64,000 bases of DNA from assembly GCF_026410925.1 (NCBI RefSeq), contig NZ_CP112972.1:2604001-2668000 (forward strand). Reading direction: 5' to 3'. The notes beneath the pieces were generated by a model. That model saw only the letters and a list, made by a program, of their open reading frames with translations. It did no database searches and was not told the DNA's origin. This document shows, piece after piece, positions 1 through 8,559 of the stretch (position 1 is its first letter; the number at the start of each line of letters is the position of its first letter). Origin of the DNA: Halovenus salina (GTDB lineage: Archaea > Halobacteriota > Halobacteria > Halobacteriales > Haloarculaceae). A program made the translations under genes and the position numbers.

Positions 1-56
1 ACGGTCAGACGGCCGGGGTACTCATCGCCGTGGACTGTTAAGGTCGTCTCCTCCAT
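1..56 (-). CDS. Unidentified protein, N-terminal fragment cut by the window edge
   Basis: An ATG at 56 reading leftward opens a frame that stays open to base 1 and begins MEETTLTVHGDEYPGRLT. Only 18 codons are visible, too few to assign a family. A TATA-like element lies about 30 bases upstream, which fits a leaderless haloarchaeal start and supports this being a real gene. Confidence 0.5.
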   Translation of the reverse strand, partial: MEETTLTVHGDEYPGRLT

Positions 57-80
57 CAAGACTGGTTTTCCCGACCCGAT

Positions 81-90
81 ATTATAAATT
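81..90 (-). promoter_or_regulatory. TATA box of the left-edge gene
   Basis: On the minus strand the sequence reads AATTTATAAT, centred about 30 bases before the ATG at 56. This is the usual spacing for haloarchaeal promoters with a very short or absent 5' leader. Confidence 0.5.
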
Positions 91-115
91 CGGTGGCTGG
101 TTGTGGTGTCTTCCT

Positions 116-580
116 TCAGCGCAGACTTCGTAGCTTGTCGAGTATTCGCCCGGGCGCGCCAACGGCTTTCACCGTCACACCGACAAGCACCATCAGCGCG
201 TAGAGCCCGAGCGTCGACAGCCAGATGACGAGCATCGCGAGAATCGCCCAGCCGCCACCGAGGAAGTAAAACGCTCCGAGTGTCATCACAGTCCCGTACA
301 GTAAGACGAGATACGGTCCCCACCCGGTGGCGTGACCGCGACGGACTCGCCCCCGGACGTACTGTTTCAGGTCGTCTTCGAGCTCTTCCCGATGGACGGT
401 TCGGTCTTCGATCTCGGATTCGAATGCTTCGAGTTGGTCCTGCAGCTCGCGTAGCTCGTCGCGCGTCACGGCTTGGCGCTCGCGCTGTGCCCTGCTTGTC
501 CGCTCGCCACGCCCCGACGCGTTTCGGTCACCCTCTGGCTCACTCGTGTCGTCGTCTATCGGCCCATCAGCTTCGCCCAT
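116..580 (-). CDS. Haloarchaeal membrane protein with coiled coil
   Basis: I chose the ATG at 580 (MGEADGPIDD) rather than an in-frame start at 652, because the upstream 24 residues lack the acidic bias of the rest. The 154-residue product has an acidic, Ser/Arg-rich head, a predicted coiled coil at about residues 45-80 (repeated Glu/Leu, DELRELQDQLEAFESEIED) and two closely spaced hydrophobic segments at about 90-135, then a short basic tail. This suggests a cytosolic coiled-coil head anchored by a helical hairpin. I do not recognise a characterised family, and no function can be assigned from sequence alone. Confidence 0.7.
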   Translation of the reverse strand: MGEADGPIDDDTSEPEGDRNASGRGERTSRAQRERQAVTRDELRELQDQLEAFESEIEDRTVHREELEDDLKQYVRGRVRRGHATGWGPYLVLLYGTVMTLGAFYFLGGGWAILAMLVIWLSTLGLYALMVLVGVTVKAVGAPGRILDKLRSLR

Positions 581-724
581 AGTCGCTCGTTGTGTAAGGT
601 GTCGACCCGACACCTGTTGTAGTTGCCGGTCTTCGTGGCTGTCTGCCAACACCGCGTTGACGGCGACGCCGGTGTCACAGCACGGCCTCGAAAGCCATTA
701 GACGGTCGGCGGCTACCTCTCCGT

Positions 725-1120
725 ATGGAAGAGCCTCGCGTGACAATACGACGGGTCACAGCGGTCCTGCTCGTGACCAGCGTTGTGCTCATCCTGCCGG
801 GAACAATCGGTATCGGTGCGTCTGTTCCCTTCGCTGTCGGGCTCGGACTCGCTGCTCTTGCACTCGCAGCCGTACGCGAGACCCTGGCGACAGTACCGAC
901 TGTTCTTGGCTACGACCTCGGTCAGTATGCGCCACATCTCTGGCTCTCGCCGCTTCTCGCGTTGGGTGCTGTTGTCGTCTTCCCGGACGCGACCTCCGTC
1001 GAACTCCAGTCTCTCGGTGGGGTTGCGGGACTCGTGGCGATGGTGAACTACTTTTTGACGCCGGCTTACAGCGTCGTCTACGCGCTCGCCAGCCGCATCG
1101 CTCGCGGTATCGGTGGGTAA
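725..1120 (+). CDS. Small multi-pass membrane protein
   Basis: The start is the ATG at 725 (MEEPRVTIRR). An in-frame upstream start at 623 would add 34 residues without membrane character and is rejected. The 131-residue product has four hydrophobic stretches (about 10-30, 32-48, 70-88, 95-118) and short loops, so it is an integral membrane protein. It converges on trm1, whose stop lies 1 base from this one. Function unknown. Confidence 0.7.
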   Translation: MEEPRVTIRRVTAVLLVTSVVLILPGTIGIGASVPFAVGLGLAALALAAVRETLATVPTVLGYDLGQYAPHLWLSPLLALGAVVVFPDATSVELQSLGGVAGLVAMVNYFLTPAYSVVYALASRIARGIGG

Positions 1121-1121
1121 G

Positions 1122-2222
1122 CTACTTCCCGGTGACAGCCTCAATCTCGTCGACGGATGCGGTCGTTTTGAACGTCGTCCCGCCGTAATGAGTCCGCGAG
1201 ACCTCGTGTCCTGCTTCCTGGAGCTGTTCGAGGAAGCTATCCATCGAGGGAGCAGGCCGACCCCAGCGCTTGCAGAGCCGGTGCTGGTCGTAGTGTGTCG
1301 GGACCGCTAGCTCGTCTGTGAGTGTCGAGAGCAATCCGTCGATATTCTCTGCTGTCTCCATATCGTCGCTCAGACTATCACGGACGGACGCGACGAACTC
1401 GGGGTCACAGGTTCCGTCGAGCCAGACCGGGCCGGCCGTCTGGATTCCGTGGTCACAGAGCGGACACGACGAGGGTGGGTCCGCAATCAGCCCGGCCTCA
1501 CTCTCGCGGTACAGGCAGTGTTCGCAGTGATGGATGTACCCCAGTCTGTCGACCATCTCGTTTGCGACTGTCGCGCCGCGGTCGAGTTCGAGGTATGTCC
1601 GGACATAGTGTTTTGTTGCGTGTGTCAACACCGGGCGCGGTGCGATGTCGTAGCGGGCCCCTGTTCGGACCAGGGCCGACAGCAGAATCCGGACACCCAT
1701 TTCGGCGTGATACTCGGTGTTCCGTGGCACCGCACTATAATTTCGAACGCCGCTCTCGAAGTGTGCACCACACAGCGGGGCGGTGTCGGTCGCCGTCACA
1801 CACAGGAGATTCCGCGTCCCCTGGAAGGCGGCGTCGGCAAACGGTATTGGCGTCCCGAACGGGTCGATGTCGACAACGTCGAAGTAGTCGTCGTGCAACA
1901 GCGCGTTGACATCACGGTTACGCACGTCGCCGTCAAGGTTGTTGCGTGCGAGATTCTCTTGGCAGAGGTCGATAGCGTCCTCGTCGATATCACAGCAGGT
2001 CACGTCCCAGCCGTCGGCCGCGGCCCGCACTCCGCGTGCACCGCTTGCGGTCATGGCGTCGAGATACGTCTTCGCACGAGGCTCTCGGTCCTGGTATGCC
2101 CGAAGAACAGCGACAGTGAGGTCGCGGTTGAGTTCCTGGACCGGGTTGAAGAACACCTCGTCCCCGGCACCTTCTCCCTGCTCTGGAACGACGAGTTCGA
2201 CGGAGCCTTCCCGGACGTTCAT
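1122..2222 (-). CDS. trm1: tRNA (guanine(26)-N2)-dimethyltransferase Trm1
   Basis: Trm1 dimethylates N2 of G26 in tRNA using S-adenosylmethionine. The 366-residue length is normal for archaeal Trm1. The N-terminus has the family signature EGSVELVVP; the SAM-binding loop is at about 53-65 ([11 protein letters not shown]); the acidic motif II follows (CDIDEDA); the catalytic DPFG is at 120-123. A zinc-binding region with paired cysteines (CEHC and CPLC) lies at about 223-250 in the C-terminal domain. All key elements are present and the start at 2222 gives the expected N-terminus. The gene stands alone, convergent with the small membrane protein gene. Confidence 0.95.
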   Translation of the reverse strand: MNVREGSVELVVPEQGEGAGDEVFFNPVQELNRDLTVAVLRAYQDREPRAKTYLDAMTASGARGVRAAADGWDVTCCDIDEDAIDLCQENLARNNLDGDVRNRDVNALLHDDYFDVVDIDPFGTPIPFADAAFQGTRNLLCVTATDTAPLCGAHFESGVRNYSAVPRNTEYHAEMGVRILLSALVRTGARYDIAPRPVLTHATKHYVRTYLELDRGATVANEMVDRLGYIHHCEHCLYRESEAGLIADPPSSCPLCDHGIQTAGPVWLDGTCDPEFVASVRDSLSDDMETAENIDGLLSTLTDELAVPTHYDQHRLCKRWGRPAPSMDSFLEQLQEAGHEVSRTHYGGTTFKTTASVDEIEAVTGK

Positions 2223-2441
2223 ACGCCGACGACGGCACCAGCCCGCAAAAGCGACACGGTTCTCGGCACTCAGTGGCGAACAGCCGGCACGGCGCGGCCC
2301 ACGGAGCGATGTGCCGGACTCCCGCGAGCCGCCCCGCGGTCACTGGTCAGCTCATGGGTTCGGTGGTGTCGGCTTCGGATATACATATTGGGACCGTGTC
2401 AAGCACAATATCTTTCCCGTGGCCGGTGTTATGTGCGGACA

Positions 2442-3368
2442 ATGGCGGAGTGTGACATTTGCGGCCAAGAAGAGAGTATGCCGTATCACTGTCGCCACTG
2501 TGACGGGACTTATTGCTCGGAACACCGGCTGCCGGAGAACCACGACTGTCCCGGGCTCCAGAACTGGGACAACTCCGGACCCGTCTTCGACAGTGGATTC
2601 GACGACACGGTCATCGACGACACCCAAGACGACGGAATTCTGGCGAAACTCGGCGTCGACACCGGCCCGGGTGGGCCGCTCGCGTACTTTCGGGGGAACA
2701 TGACCTATATCGTTCTCCTGTTGATGGCGGTGACGTATATGATCCAGTTCGTGGTCCTTCTCACGCTGGGCGAGAGCGCCCACCAGACGCTTTTCGTCTT
2801 CTCCCCGGAGAACCCACTATTCGTGTGGACCTGGATTACGTCGATTTTCGCCCACTCGCCGGGCAGCTTTCTACACATCCTGTTCAACGGCATCGTCATC
2901 TACTTCTTCGGCCGACTGGTCGAGCAGTATATCGGCTCGAAGGAGTTCGCAGTGTTGTTCCTCGTGAGCGGTGTTCTCGCCGGGGCCGGCCAGGTCCTCT
3001 ATCAGATGGCGCTTGGCTCTGGCGGCCCTGGTGTCGTTGGGGCAAGCGGCGCGGCACTCGCACTGATGGGCGTTCTCACGGTCTTGAAGCCTGACCTCAC
3101 CGTCTACCTCTATTTCGTTATTCCGCTCCAGATCTGGATTATCACCGGCGGCACCATCGCAATCAGCCTCCTCCTCATCGCCACCGGTGGACCCGGGGCC
3201 GGCGGCATCGCACACGTCGCCCACCTGGTCGGCGTCCTGCTCGGGCTCGCCTACGGCCAGCGTGTCAAAGACCGCGTCCGACTGCCTGGACAGTATCGTT
3301 TCGGCGGCGGCCCTGGCGGCCCGGGCCGCGGTCCACCCGGTCCGGGAGGCCCCGGTCGGCGACCCTGA
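2442..3368 (+). CDS. Rhomboid intramembrane serine protease with AN1-type zinc finger
   Basis: The 308-residue protein starts at the ATG at 2442 (MAECDICGQEE). A longer frame upstream lies antisense to trm1 and is rejected. Residues 1-36 form a Cys/His cluster (CDIC, CRHC, CSEH, HDC) typical of AN1-like fingers. Residues about 85-280 carry six or so hydrophobic segments of the rhomboid fold. The catalytic Ser is in GASG (Ser202) and the catalytic His in AHLVG (His261), so it should be active against membrane substrates. The tail is Gly/Pro-rich. The nfi gene begins 2 bases after the stop, so the two are probably cotranscribed. Confidence 0.93.
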   Translation: MAECDICGQEESMPYHCRHCDGTYCSEHRLPENHDCPGLQNWDNSGPVFDSGFDDTVIDDTQDDGILAKLGVDTGPGGPLAYFRGNMTYIVLLLMAVTYMIQFVVLLTLGESAHQTLFVFSPENPLFVWTWITSIFAHSPGSFLHILFNGIVIYFFGRLVEQYIGSKEFAVLFLVSGVLAGAGQVLYQMALGSGGPGVVGASGAALALMGVLTVLKPDLTVYLYFVIPLQIWIITGGTIAISLLLIATGGPGAGGIAHVAHLVGVLLGLAYGQRVKDRVRLPGQYRFGGGPGGPGRGPPGPGGPGRRP

Positions 3369-3370
3369 CC

Positions 3371-4096
3371 ATGGAGCTTGCACGTCCCGAGTTCGTCCCC
3401 GATTCGTCGCTGTCTCGGACAGAGATGGAGGCACTCCAGACCGATATCGCCGACGCCGGGGTCTTCACTGACGACCTCGGGTCGACGTTCGGCCAGCCGC
3501 CGGTCGTCGCCGGCGTCGACCAGGCCTTCGACGGGGAGCAGGCGACCAGCGCGGTTGTCGTCATGCAGGGAACCGAGGTCATCGAGCGCACCCACGCGAC
3601 GGAGCCGACCGAGATTCCATATATCCCTGGCCTGCTGAGTTTCCGTGAGGGCGGCGCGATTCTCGCCGCATTTGAGCGGGTAGAGCAGAAACCCGATGTG
3701 GTGCTTGTCGACGGGAGCGGCCGGATTCACTTCCGGGAGGCCGGCCTGGCCACACATATCGGCGTGACCCTCGACGTTCCGACCGTCGGTGTCGCAAAGA
3801 ACCTGCTCTGTGGACAGCCCCGTGAGTCGCTATCCGAGCCACTGCCGGCGGGCGAACGCGTGCCAATCGAGGCAGATGAAGATGTGACTGCACCCGACGG
3901 GACAGTCATCGGCTACGCGGTCCAGACGCGGCAGTACGACTCTGGTTCCCGTCATATCAATCCGCTCTATGTCAGTCCGGGCCACCGGGTGAGTGCCGAG
4001 ACTGCCGCCGACGTGGTTGCCCGACACGCAACCGAGTACAAACTTCCCGAACCGACGCGGCTGGCCGACGCGTACGCGGACGAACTGACAAGCTGA
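3371..4096 (+). CDS. nfi: Endonuclease V
   Basis: Endonuclease V cuts the second phosphodiester 3' of deaminated bases, mainly inosine, in DNA or RNA. The 241-residue product has the family blocks: GVDQAF (first metal-binding Asp), the PYIPGLLSFREG wedge region, LVDGSGRIHFREAG (second catalytic Asp), THIGV and GVAKNLLCG. The N-terminus is slightly long and acidic, usual for haloarchaea. It follows the rhomboid gene by 2 bases and probably shares its transcript. No defect is visible. Confidence 0.94.
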   Translation: MELARPEFVPDSSLSRTEMEALQTDIADAGVFTDDLGSTFGQPPVVAGVDQAFDGEQATSAVVVMQGTEVIERTHATEPTEIPYIPGLLSFREGGAILAAFERVEQKPDVVLVDGSGRIHFREAGLATHIGVTLDVPTVGVAKNLLCGQPRESLSEPLPAGERVPIEADEDVTAPDGTVIGYAVQTRQYDSGSRHINPLYVSPGHRVSAETAADVVARHATEYKLPEPTRLADAYADELTS

Positions 4097-4137
4097 GGGC
4101 CTACGCTTATGAGGTCGTGTGGCGTACTCGCGGCTGT

Positions 4138-4365
4138 ATGAGCGTGAGCGTACATCTCGATACGGCCATCGACGGTAACGAGACACTCGACTGCGAGACG
4201 GCGAAGCTGGTCGGCGACGTGGTTCTCGCCGAGAGCGACGACCGAACAAGGGTTGTCCCGATGGGAAACGTTGCGGGAGTTGACGGTGACGAGGTCGAGA
4301 AGACAATCGAGGCAGTCGAGTACGAGGGTGGCAGGGTGACCGAACTCGTGACGCAGGTCGAGTGA
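4138..4365 (+). CDS. Conserved-looking small haloarchaeal protein
   Basis: The ATG at 4138 (MSVSVHLDTA) gives 75 acidic residues. A start 7 codons upstream is possible but adds a non-acidic segment. The sequence alternates beta-like stretches (SVHLD, RTRVVPMGNVAGV) with a terminal helix, suggesting a small globular alpha/beta protein without cysteines or membrane segments. It lies between nfi and hisB on the same strand with about 40-base gaps, so cotranscription is plausible. I do not recognise the family. Confidence 0.65.
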   Translation: MSVSVHLDTAIDGNETLDCETAKLVGDVVLAESDDRTRVVPMGNVAGVDGDEVEKTIEAVEYEGGRVTELVTQVE

Positions 4366-4405
4366 GGACACAACGGCCAAGTAGTCGGCCCCCCTCCCAG
4401 AGAGT

Positions 4406-4993
4406 ATGACAGACCGCAGTGCGGCCGTCACGCGCGAGACAGCCGAGACCGACATCGAGGTGCTCCTCGCGCTCGACGGCGACGGCGACGCGACCATCGA
4501 CACCGGCATCGGCTTTTTCGACCACATGCTCGAATCGTTCGCGACACACGGGCTGTTCGACCTCACGGTCTCCTGTGACGGCGACCTCGACATCGACGAC
4601 CACCACACCGTCGAGGATGTCGCCATCACGCTCGGACAGGCCCTCGACGAGGCACTCGGCGAGAAGCGTGGCATCCGTCGGTTCGCCGACCGACGTGTCC
4701 CGATGGACGAATCACAGGCTGGTGTCGTCGTTGACATCAGCGGCCGCCCCTATTTCTCCTTTGACGGCGCGTTCTCACAGGAAGCGGTCGGCGGGATGAC
4801 CAGCTATATGGCCCGACACTTCTGTCGCTCGCTCGCGACCAATGCCGGACTGACGCTGCACGCGAGCGTCGACGGTGAAAATGCCCACCACGAGATAGAG
4901 GCACTGTTCAAGGCGCTGGCACGGACACTCGACGACGCAACACGAATCGACGAGCGCCGCAGCGCGGCACCGAGCACGAAAGGCGAACTGTAG
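4406..4993 (+). CDS. hisB: Imidazoleglycerol-phosphate dehydratase
   Basis: HisB converts imidazole glycerol phosphate to imidazole acetol phosphate, step six of histidine synthesis. The 195-residue length matches the stand-alone archaeal enzyme. Metal-binding motifs are intact: [10 protein letters not shown] near residue 35, [11 protein letters not shown] near 70-80, ARHFCRSLA near 140 and [15 protein letters not shown] near 160-175. The Arg/Glu-rich N-terminus ([13 protein letters not shown]) is standard. No other his genes are nearby, as is common in haloarchaea where the pathway is scattered. Confidence 0.96.
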   Translation: MTDRSAAVTRETAETDIEVLLALDGDGDATIDTGIGFFDHMLESFATHGLFDLTVSCDGDLDIDDHHTVEDVAITLGQALDEALGEKRGIRRFADRRVPMDESQAGVVVDISGRPYFSFDGAFSQEAVGGMTSYMARHFCRSLATNAGLTLHASVDGENAHHEIEALFKALARTLDDATRIDERRSAAPSTKGEL

Positions 4994-5053
4994 CGATACA
5001 ACTCACAGGAACTGTCTGTCGAGACCAGCAGGCTGCTGGCCGATCAAAACCGC

Positions 5054-5587
5054 TCAGCCGAAGTGTTCTTCGTAGAGGTCCTGGGCGTGTTCGATCGCGT
5101 CGAAGGCGGCCTCGCGGTCCTCCCAGCCCAGCGTCTCGGTCTGCTTGCCCTCTTCGAGATTCTTGTAGGTCTCGAAGAACTCACTAATCTCGTCGCGGGT
5201 CTGCTCGGTGAGGTCGTCGACATCCTGGACGTTGTCGTAGCGAGGGTCCTCGCTGGGGACGGCGATGACCTTGTCGTCTTGCTCGCCGTCGTCGTCCATC
5301 TTCATCAGGGCGACGGGGCGTGCCTCGATAACACAGCCGGGGAACGTCTGGTCCTCGACCAGCACGAGCACGTCGAAAGGGTCCTCGTCGTCGTAGTACG
5401 ACTGCGGGATGAAGCCGTAGTCGGAGGGGTAGTGGACGTTGCTGTGCAGGACACGGTCCAGCACGACGCCGGGAACGTCCTTGTCGTACTCGTATTTGTT
5501 CCGTTCGCCTTTCAGGCACTCGACGACCGCGTATATCTCCTCGGGCGGGTTCGGTCCGGTCTCGAGGTCTTCCCAGAGGTTTACCAT
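5054..5587 (-). CDS. ppa: Inorganic pyrophosphatase, family I
   Basis: Hydrolyses pyrophosphate to phosphate and pulls biosynthetic reactions forward. I chose the ATG at 5587 (MVNLWEDLETG), which gives 177 residues, the usual archaeal length; an in-frame start at 5707 adds a non-homologous basic stretch. Family I motifs are intact: ERNKYEYDKD, VHYPSDYGFIP, the DEDPFDVLVL metal-binding aspartates and EDPRYD. The enzyme is cytosolic and needs Mg2+. It converges on hisB and diverges from the PadR-type regulator gene. Confidence 0.96.
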   Translation of the reverse strand: MVNLWEDLETGPNPPEEIYAVVECLKGERNKYEYDKDVPGVVLDRVLHSNVHYPSDYGFIPQSYYDDEDPFDVLVLVEDQTFPGCVIEARPVALMKMDDDGEQDDKVIAVPSEDPRYDNVQDVDDLTEQTRDEISEFFETYKNLEEGKQTETLGWEDREAAFDAIEHAQDLYEEHFG

Positions 5588-5797
5588 CGTTCTCCGGTCC
5601 GACCGTCGGTCAAAAACTACTTTCGGTCTGAGTCGTAACCGGCGATAGGCACACGGTCCAGGGTTCGTATCAAGGTGGTGAAACACCAGCCACCGCGACA
5701 GACACATCTATATCGGTCCGTTGTATTGCGGTTAACTTTTGACAACGTAGAGTTAGTTTACCAACGGTTAAGTGTCGTCCTGATGTACAATCAGGTA

Positions 5798-6157
5798 ATG
5801 TCAGAGGCACAAGCAGTTGCTGACACCCCAGGTATTGCCAGCGAGCTGACGGCGTTCCAGCAGAACATCCTGACGATACTCGCAGAGGAACCCCGGTACG
5901 GTCTCGCTATCAAGCGCGAGCTCGAAGCGTACTACGAGACCGAAGTGAATCACGGCCGCCTCTACCCGAACCTCGACGACCTCGTCGAGATGGGGCTGGT
6001 CGAGAAGAGTGAACTCGACAAGCGCACAAATCAGTACGCACTGACCGACGACGGGTACGATGCGCTCCTCAACCAGCTCGAGTGGACGTTCGACCGCCTC
6101 GTCATCGATGGTGACCGTGCAGACGACATCGAGACGCTCGTCGAACAGACGAACTAG
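5798..6157 (+). CDS. PadR-family transcriptional regulator
   Basis: The ATG at 5798 (MSEAQAVADT) gives 119 residues, the normal length for haloarchaeal PadR-like proteins. The winged helix spans about 18-95: LTAFQQNILTILAEE, the recognition segment VNHGRLYPNLDDLVEMGLV, and the wing KRTNQYALTDDGYD. It probably binds DNA as a dimer. Two TTAA-containing stretches and an AT-rich region sit just upstream (5725-5775), so autoregulation is possible. It overlaps the stop of the next, convergent gene by 4 bases. The ligand and targets cannot be read from the sequence. Confidence 0.88.
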   Translation: MSEAQAVADTPGIASELTAFQQNILTILAEEPRYGLAIKRELEAYYETEVNHGRLYPNLDDLVEMGLVEKSELDKRTNQYALTDDGYDALLNQLEWTFDRLVIDGDRADDIETLVEQTN

Positions 6158-6750
6158 TTCTCCCAGGTCGGCGGCTCTGTCCGCACACACTCGAAGACGT
6201 ACTCCAGAGAGTCATCCACGGCGGCCTGTTGCTCGTCGCTGGGCCAGGCGTTGCGCGGGAAGTACTCCTCACGGAACTCGGCAATCTCCTCGCCGGTCGC
6301 CTGCTCGATTTCCTTGGCGTAGTGGTTGCTCATGAAGTCGGCGAGTGCGTGTGCGTTCGCCCCGTGGACCTCGCCGTGAGCGCGTTCGACCTGGTCCGCG
6401 AGGTCACGGTTGTGTTCCTCGATTGTGCGCCACTGTTCGGCATCGCCAGCACCTTCCAGTCGACGCTCGATACCGCGGTCGAGACTCTCGATTGCGTCGA
6501 GCTGTGCGACACCGTCCTCGAGCCACTCGTCGGGGTACAACACCAGTACGTCGTCGTCGTCCTCTCGGATTCGTGCCCGGTAGTCGTACTCCTCGAGTAA
6601 CTCGGCGCGTTCCTCGCGGTAGGCCGCGGCCTCGTTGTCGTCGATTGCCTCGCGCGCTCGTCGCGTAAGCTGTTCTGCCCGGTCGATAACATCCGCCGGC
6701 AACGGTTCGTCGGTCGTCCCGTCGACGCGGTCACTGTCGTTTTCAGCCAT
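6154..6750 (-). CDS. Conserved-looking haloarchaeal protein paired with RNase HI
   Basis: The 198-residue, very acidic, mostly helical protein (MAENDSDRVDGTT) has Arg/Glu-rich helices at about 20-60 and 90-150 and a C-terminal helix-turn. There are no cysteines until a single one near the end and no membrane segments. Its start codon overlaps the end of rnhA by 8 bases, so translation is probably coupled and a role with RNase HI is a reasonable guess. No enzymatic motif is visible. Confidence 0.75.
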   Translation of the reverse strand: MAENDSDRVDGTTDEPLPADVIDRAEQLTRRAREAIDDNEAAAYREERAELLEEYDYRARIREDDDDVLVLYPDEWLEDGVAQLDAIESLDRGIERRLEGAGDAEQWRTIEEHNRDLADQVERAHGEVHGANAHALADFMSNHYAKEIEQATGEEIAEFREEYFPRNAWPSDEQQAAVDDSLEYVFECVRTEPPTWEN

Positions 6751-7336
6751 GCTCGAAGGCCTCGTTCGCGAGGTTATCGGCGCGTTCGTTTAGTTCGCGC
6801 GGAACGTGTTCGAGCGACCACGACTCGAAGCCCGAGAGCAATTCCATTGCCTGCACGCGCTTCTCGCGGAGCTCCGGGCTGTTCACGTCGTACTCGCCAC
6901 GAATCTGTTTGACGACCAGCTCCGAGTCGCTACGAATCTCGACCTCCTCGAAACCGTATCCCTCGGCCACTTCGAGCGCGTGGATTAGTCCCGCGTACTC
7001 CGCCTGGTTGTTGGTGGTGTCGCCGATTCGCTTGTTGCCCTCGGTGGCGATACCGTCGCCGGTCACGATGACCCAGCCAATCGCCGACGGTCCGGGATTT
7101 CCTCGGGAGGCGCCATCGGAGTAAACGTGTGCGCGACCGCCGCCCTCCCGAAGAAGCGCCTCCAGGCGAGCTGTGTCACCACCCTGTACGACGACTTTAC
7201 CGTCGTAAGCGACGGCGGTTGCGTCCCCGCGCTCGGCACGCCAGCGCTCGTGGTCAGTGTTGCCCGCTTCGGGCTCGATATCAGCCGCCTCTAGCCGCTC
7301 GCGCGCCAGCGCAGGATCGCACTCGATGACCGGCAT
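6743..7336 (-). CDS. rnhA: Ribonuclease HI, archaeal type
   Basis: Cleaves the RNA strand of RNA-DNA hybrids during replication and repair. I use the ATG at 7336 (MPVIECDPAL); a GTG two codons upstream is an alternative. The N-terminal 65 residues are a haloarchaeal extension and the RNase H fold covers about 68-197. The catalytic carboxylates are in YSDGASRGNPGPSAIGW (Asp), NNQAEYAGL (Glu), IRSDSELVVKQI (Asp) and ERADNLAN (Asp). It is the first gene of a two-gene operon with the overlapping 198-residue protein. Confidence 0.94.
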   Translation of the reverse strand: MPVIECDPALARERLEAADIEPEAGNTDHERWRAERGDATAVAYDGKVVVQGGDTARLEALLREGGGRAHVYSDGASRGNPGPSAIGWVIVTGDGIATEGNKRIGDTTNNQAEYAGLIHALEVAEGYGFEEVEIRSDSELVVKQIRGEYDVNSPELREKRVQAMELLSGFESWSLEHVPRELNERADNLANEAFEHG

Positions 7337-7478
7337 TGACACTTACTTCACCGTCGAATCCCTTGTATGCCTTTCGGTTCTCTCTGTCTCGACAGAATAC
7401 CGTGCCTGCGCTGTCTGGCGGTTTCCTCGCTCAGCCGTTATCCTGTCTCAATGAAAAACACAAAATACTTGCCAAGGG

Positions 7479-7488
7479 TTTAAGTTTC
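7479..7488 (+). promoter_or_regulatory. Putative TATA box of the TFB gene
   Basis: TTTAAGTTTC lies in an AT-rich tract, centred about 30 bases before the TFB start codon at 7514. That implies a transcript with almost no leader. It is assigned only by position and composition. Confidence 0.4.
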
Positions 7489-7513
7489 TCTATCTTACTA
7501 CTATAAAAATGCG

Positions 7514-8479
7514 ATGACACGGTCCAGCCGCCAGCGGGAGCGCGAGCGTGAGTCTACGACTGAACAAGAGGAATCCGAGGACGTGCGAGACTGTCCAGAG
7601 TGTGGGTCCGAGAACCTGGTCAAGAGTTCGGACAGGGGGGAACTCATCTGTGACGACTGTGGCCTCGTCGTCGAGGAAGGCAACATCGATCCAGGACCGG
7701 AATGGCGGGCGTTCAACCACCAGGAGCGACAGGAGAAGTCTCGGGTCGGCGCGCCGACGACCCAGACGATGCACGACAAGGGGTTGACAACGACCATCGA
7801 CTGGAAGGACAAAGACGCCTACGGCCGGTCTATCTCCTCGAAGAAACGAAGCCAGATGCACCGACTGCGCAAGTGGCAAGAGCGCATCCGGACGAAGGAT
7901 GCGGGCGAGCGAAACCTCCAGTTTGCGCTGTCTGAGATCGACCGGATGGCCTCTGCACTCGGGGTCCCTCGGTCGGTCCGGGAGGTCGCCTCGGTCATCT
8001 ACCGGCGGGCACTCAAAGACGACCTCATTCGGGGGCGTTCCATCGAGGGGGTCGCCACGAGCGCCCTGTACGCTGCCTGCCGGAAGGAGGGGATTCCACG
8101 CAGCCTCGAAGAGATCTCCGACGTCTCTCGCGTGGAGCGAAAGGAGATCGGCCGCACATACCGGTATATCTCGCAGGAACTCGGCCTGGAGATGGAACCG
8201 GTAGATCCGAAAAAGTACGTCCCACGCTTCTGTTCCGAACTGAGCTTGTCCGAAGAGGTACAGACCAAGGCAAACGAGATTATCGAAACGACCGCAGAGA
8301 AAGGGTTGCTCTCCGGGAAGTCGCCGACCGGATACGCGGCTGCCGCAATCTACGCCGCCTCGCTTCTGTGTAACGAGAAAAAGACACAACGCGAGGTTGC
8401 CGATGTCGCGCAGGTCACCGAGGTCACGATCCGTAACCGATACCAAGAGCAGATCGAGGCGATGGGTATCCACAGCTAA
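7514..8479 (+). CDS. tfb: Transcription initiation factor IIB (TFB)
   Basis: TFB bridges TBP on the promoter and RNA polymerase and sets the start site. The 321-residue protein has the N-terminal zinc ribbon (Cys27, Cys30, Cys46, Cys49 in CPEC and CDDC), the B-reader/linker region with [14 protein letters not shown], then two cyclin-like repeats at about 125-215 and 220-312. The second repeat ends with the BRE-recognition helix ([15 protein letters not shown]). Haloarchaea usually have several TFBs with different regulons; which paralogue this is cannot be told here. Confidence 0.96.
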   Translation: MTRSSRQRERERESTTEQEESEDVRDCPECGSENLVKSSDRGELICDDCGLVVEEGNIDPGPEWRAFNHQERQEKSRVGAPTTQTMHDKGLTTTIDWKDKDAYGRSISSKKRSQMHRLRKWQERIRTKDAGERNLQFALSEIDRMASALGVPRSVREVASVIYRRALKDDLIRGRSIEGVATSALYAACRKEGIPRSLEEISDVSRVERKEIGRTYRYISQELGLEMEPVDPKKYVPRFCSELSLSEEVQTKANEIIETTAEKGLLSGKSPTGYAAAAIYAASLLCNEKKTQREVADVAQVTEVTIRNRYQEQIEAMGIHS

Positions 8480-8559
8480 CGCGGTCGCCACATTTTTCCC
8501 GCACGGCAAATCCGGTGTTGAGAGGTAGATTTAATTGTTCATTACCGAATGTCAAGGTA

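Noticed and set aside
623..724. N-terminal extension of the membrane protein ending at 1120
   Set aside because: The extra 34 codons are Arg-rich and lack membrane or acidic character; the ATG at 725 fits better.
1449..2441. Long plus-strand frame upstream of the rhomboid gene
   Set aside because: It is antisense to trm1 and only the part after 2442 has homology-like motifs.
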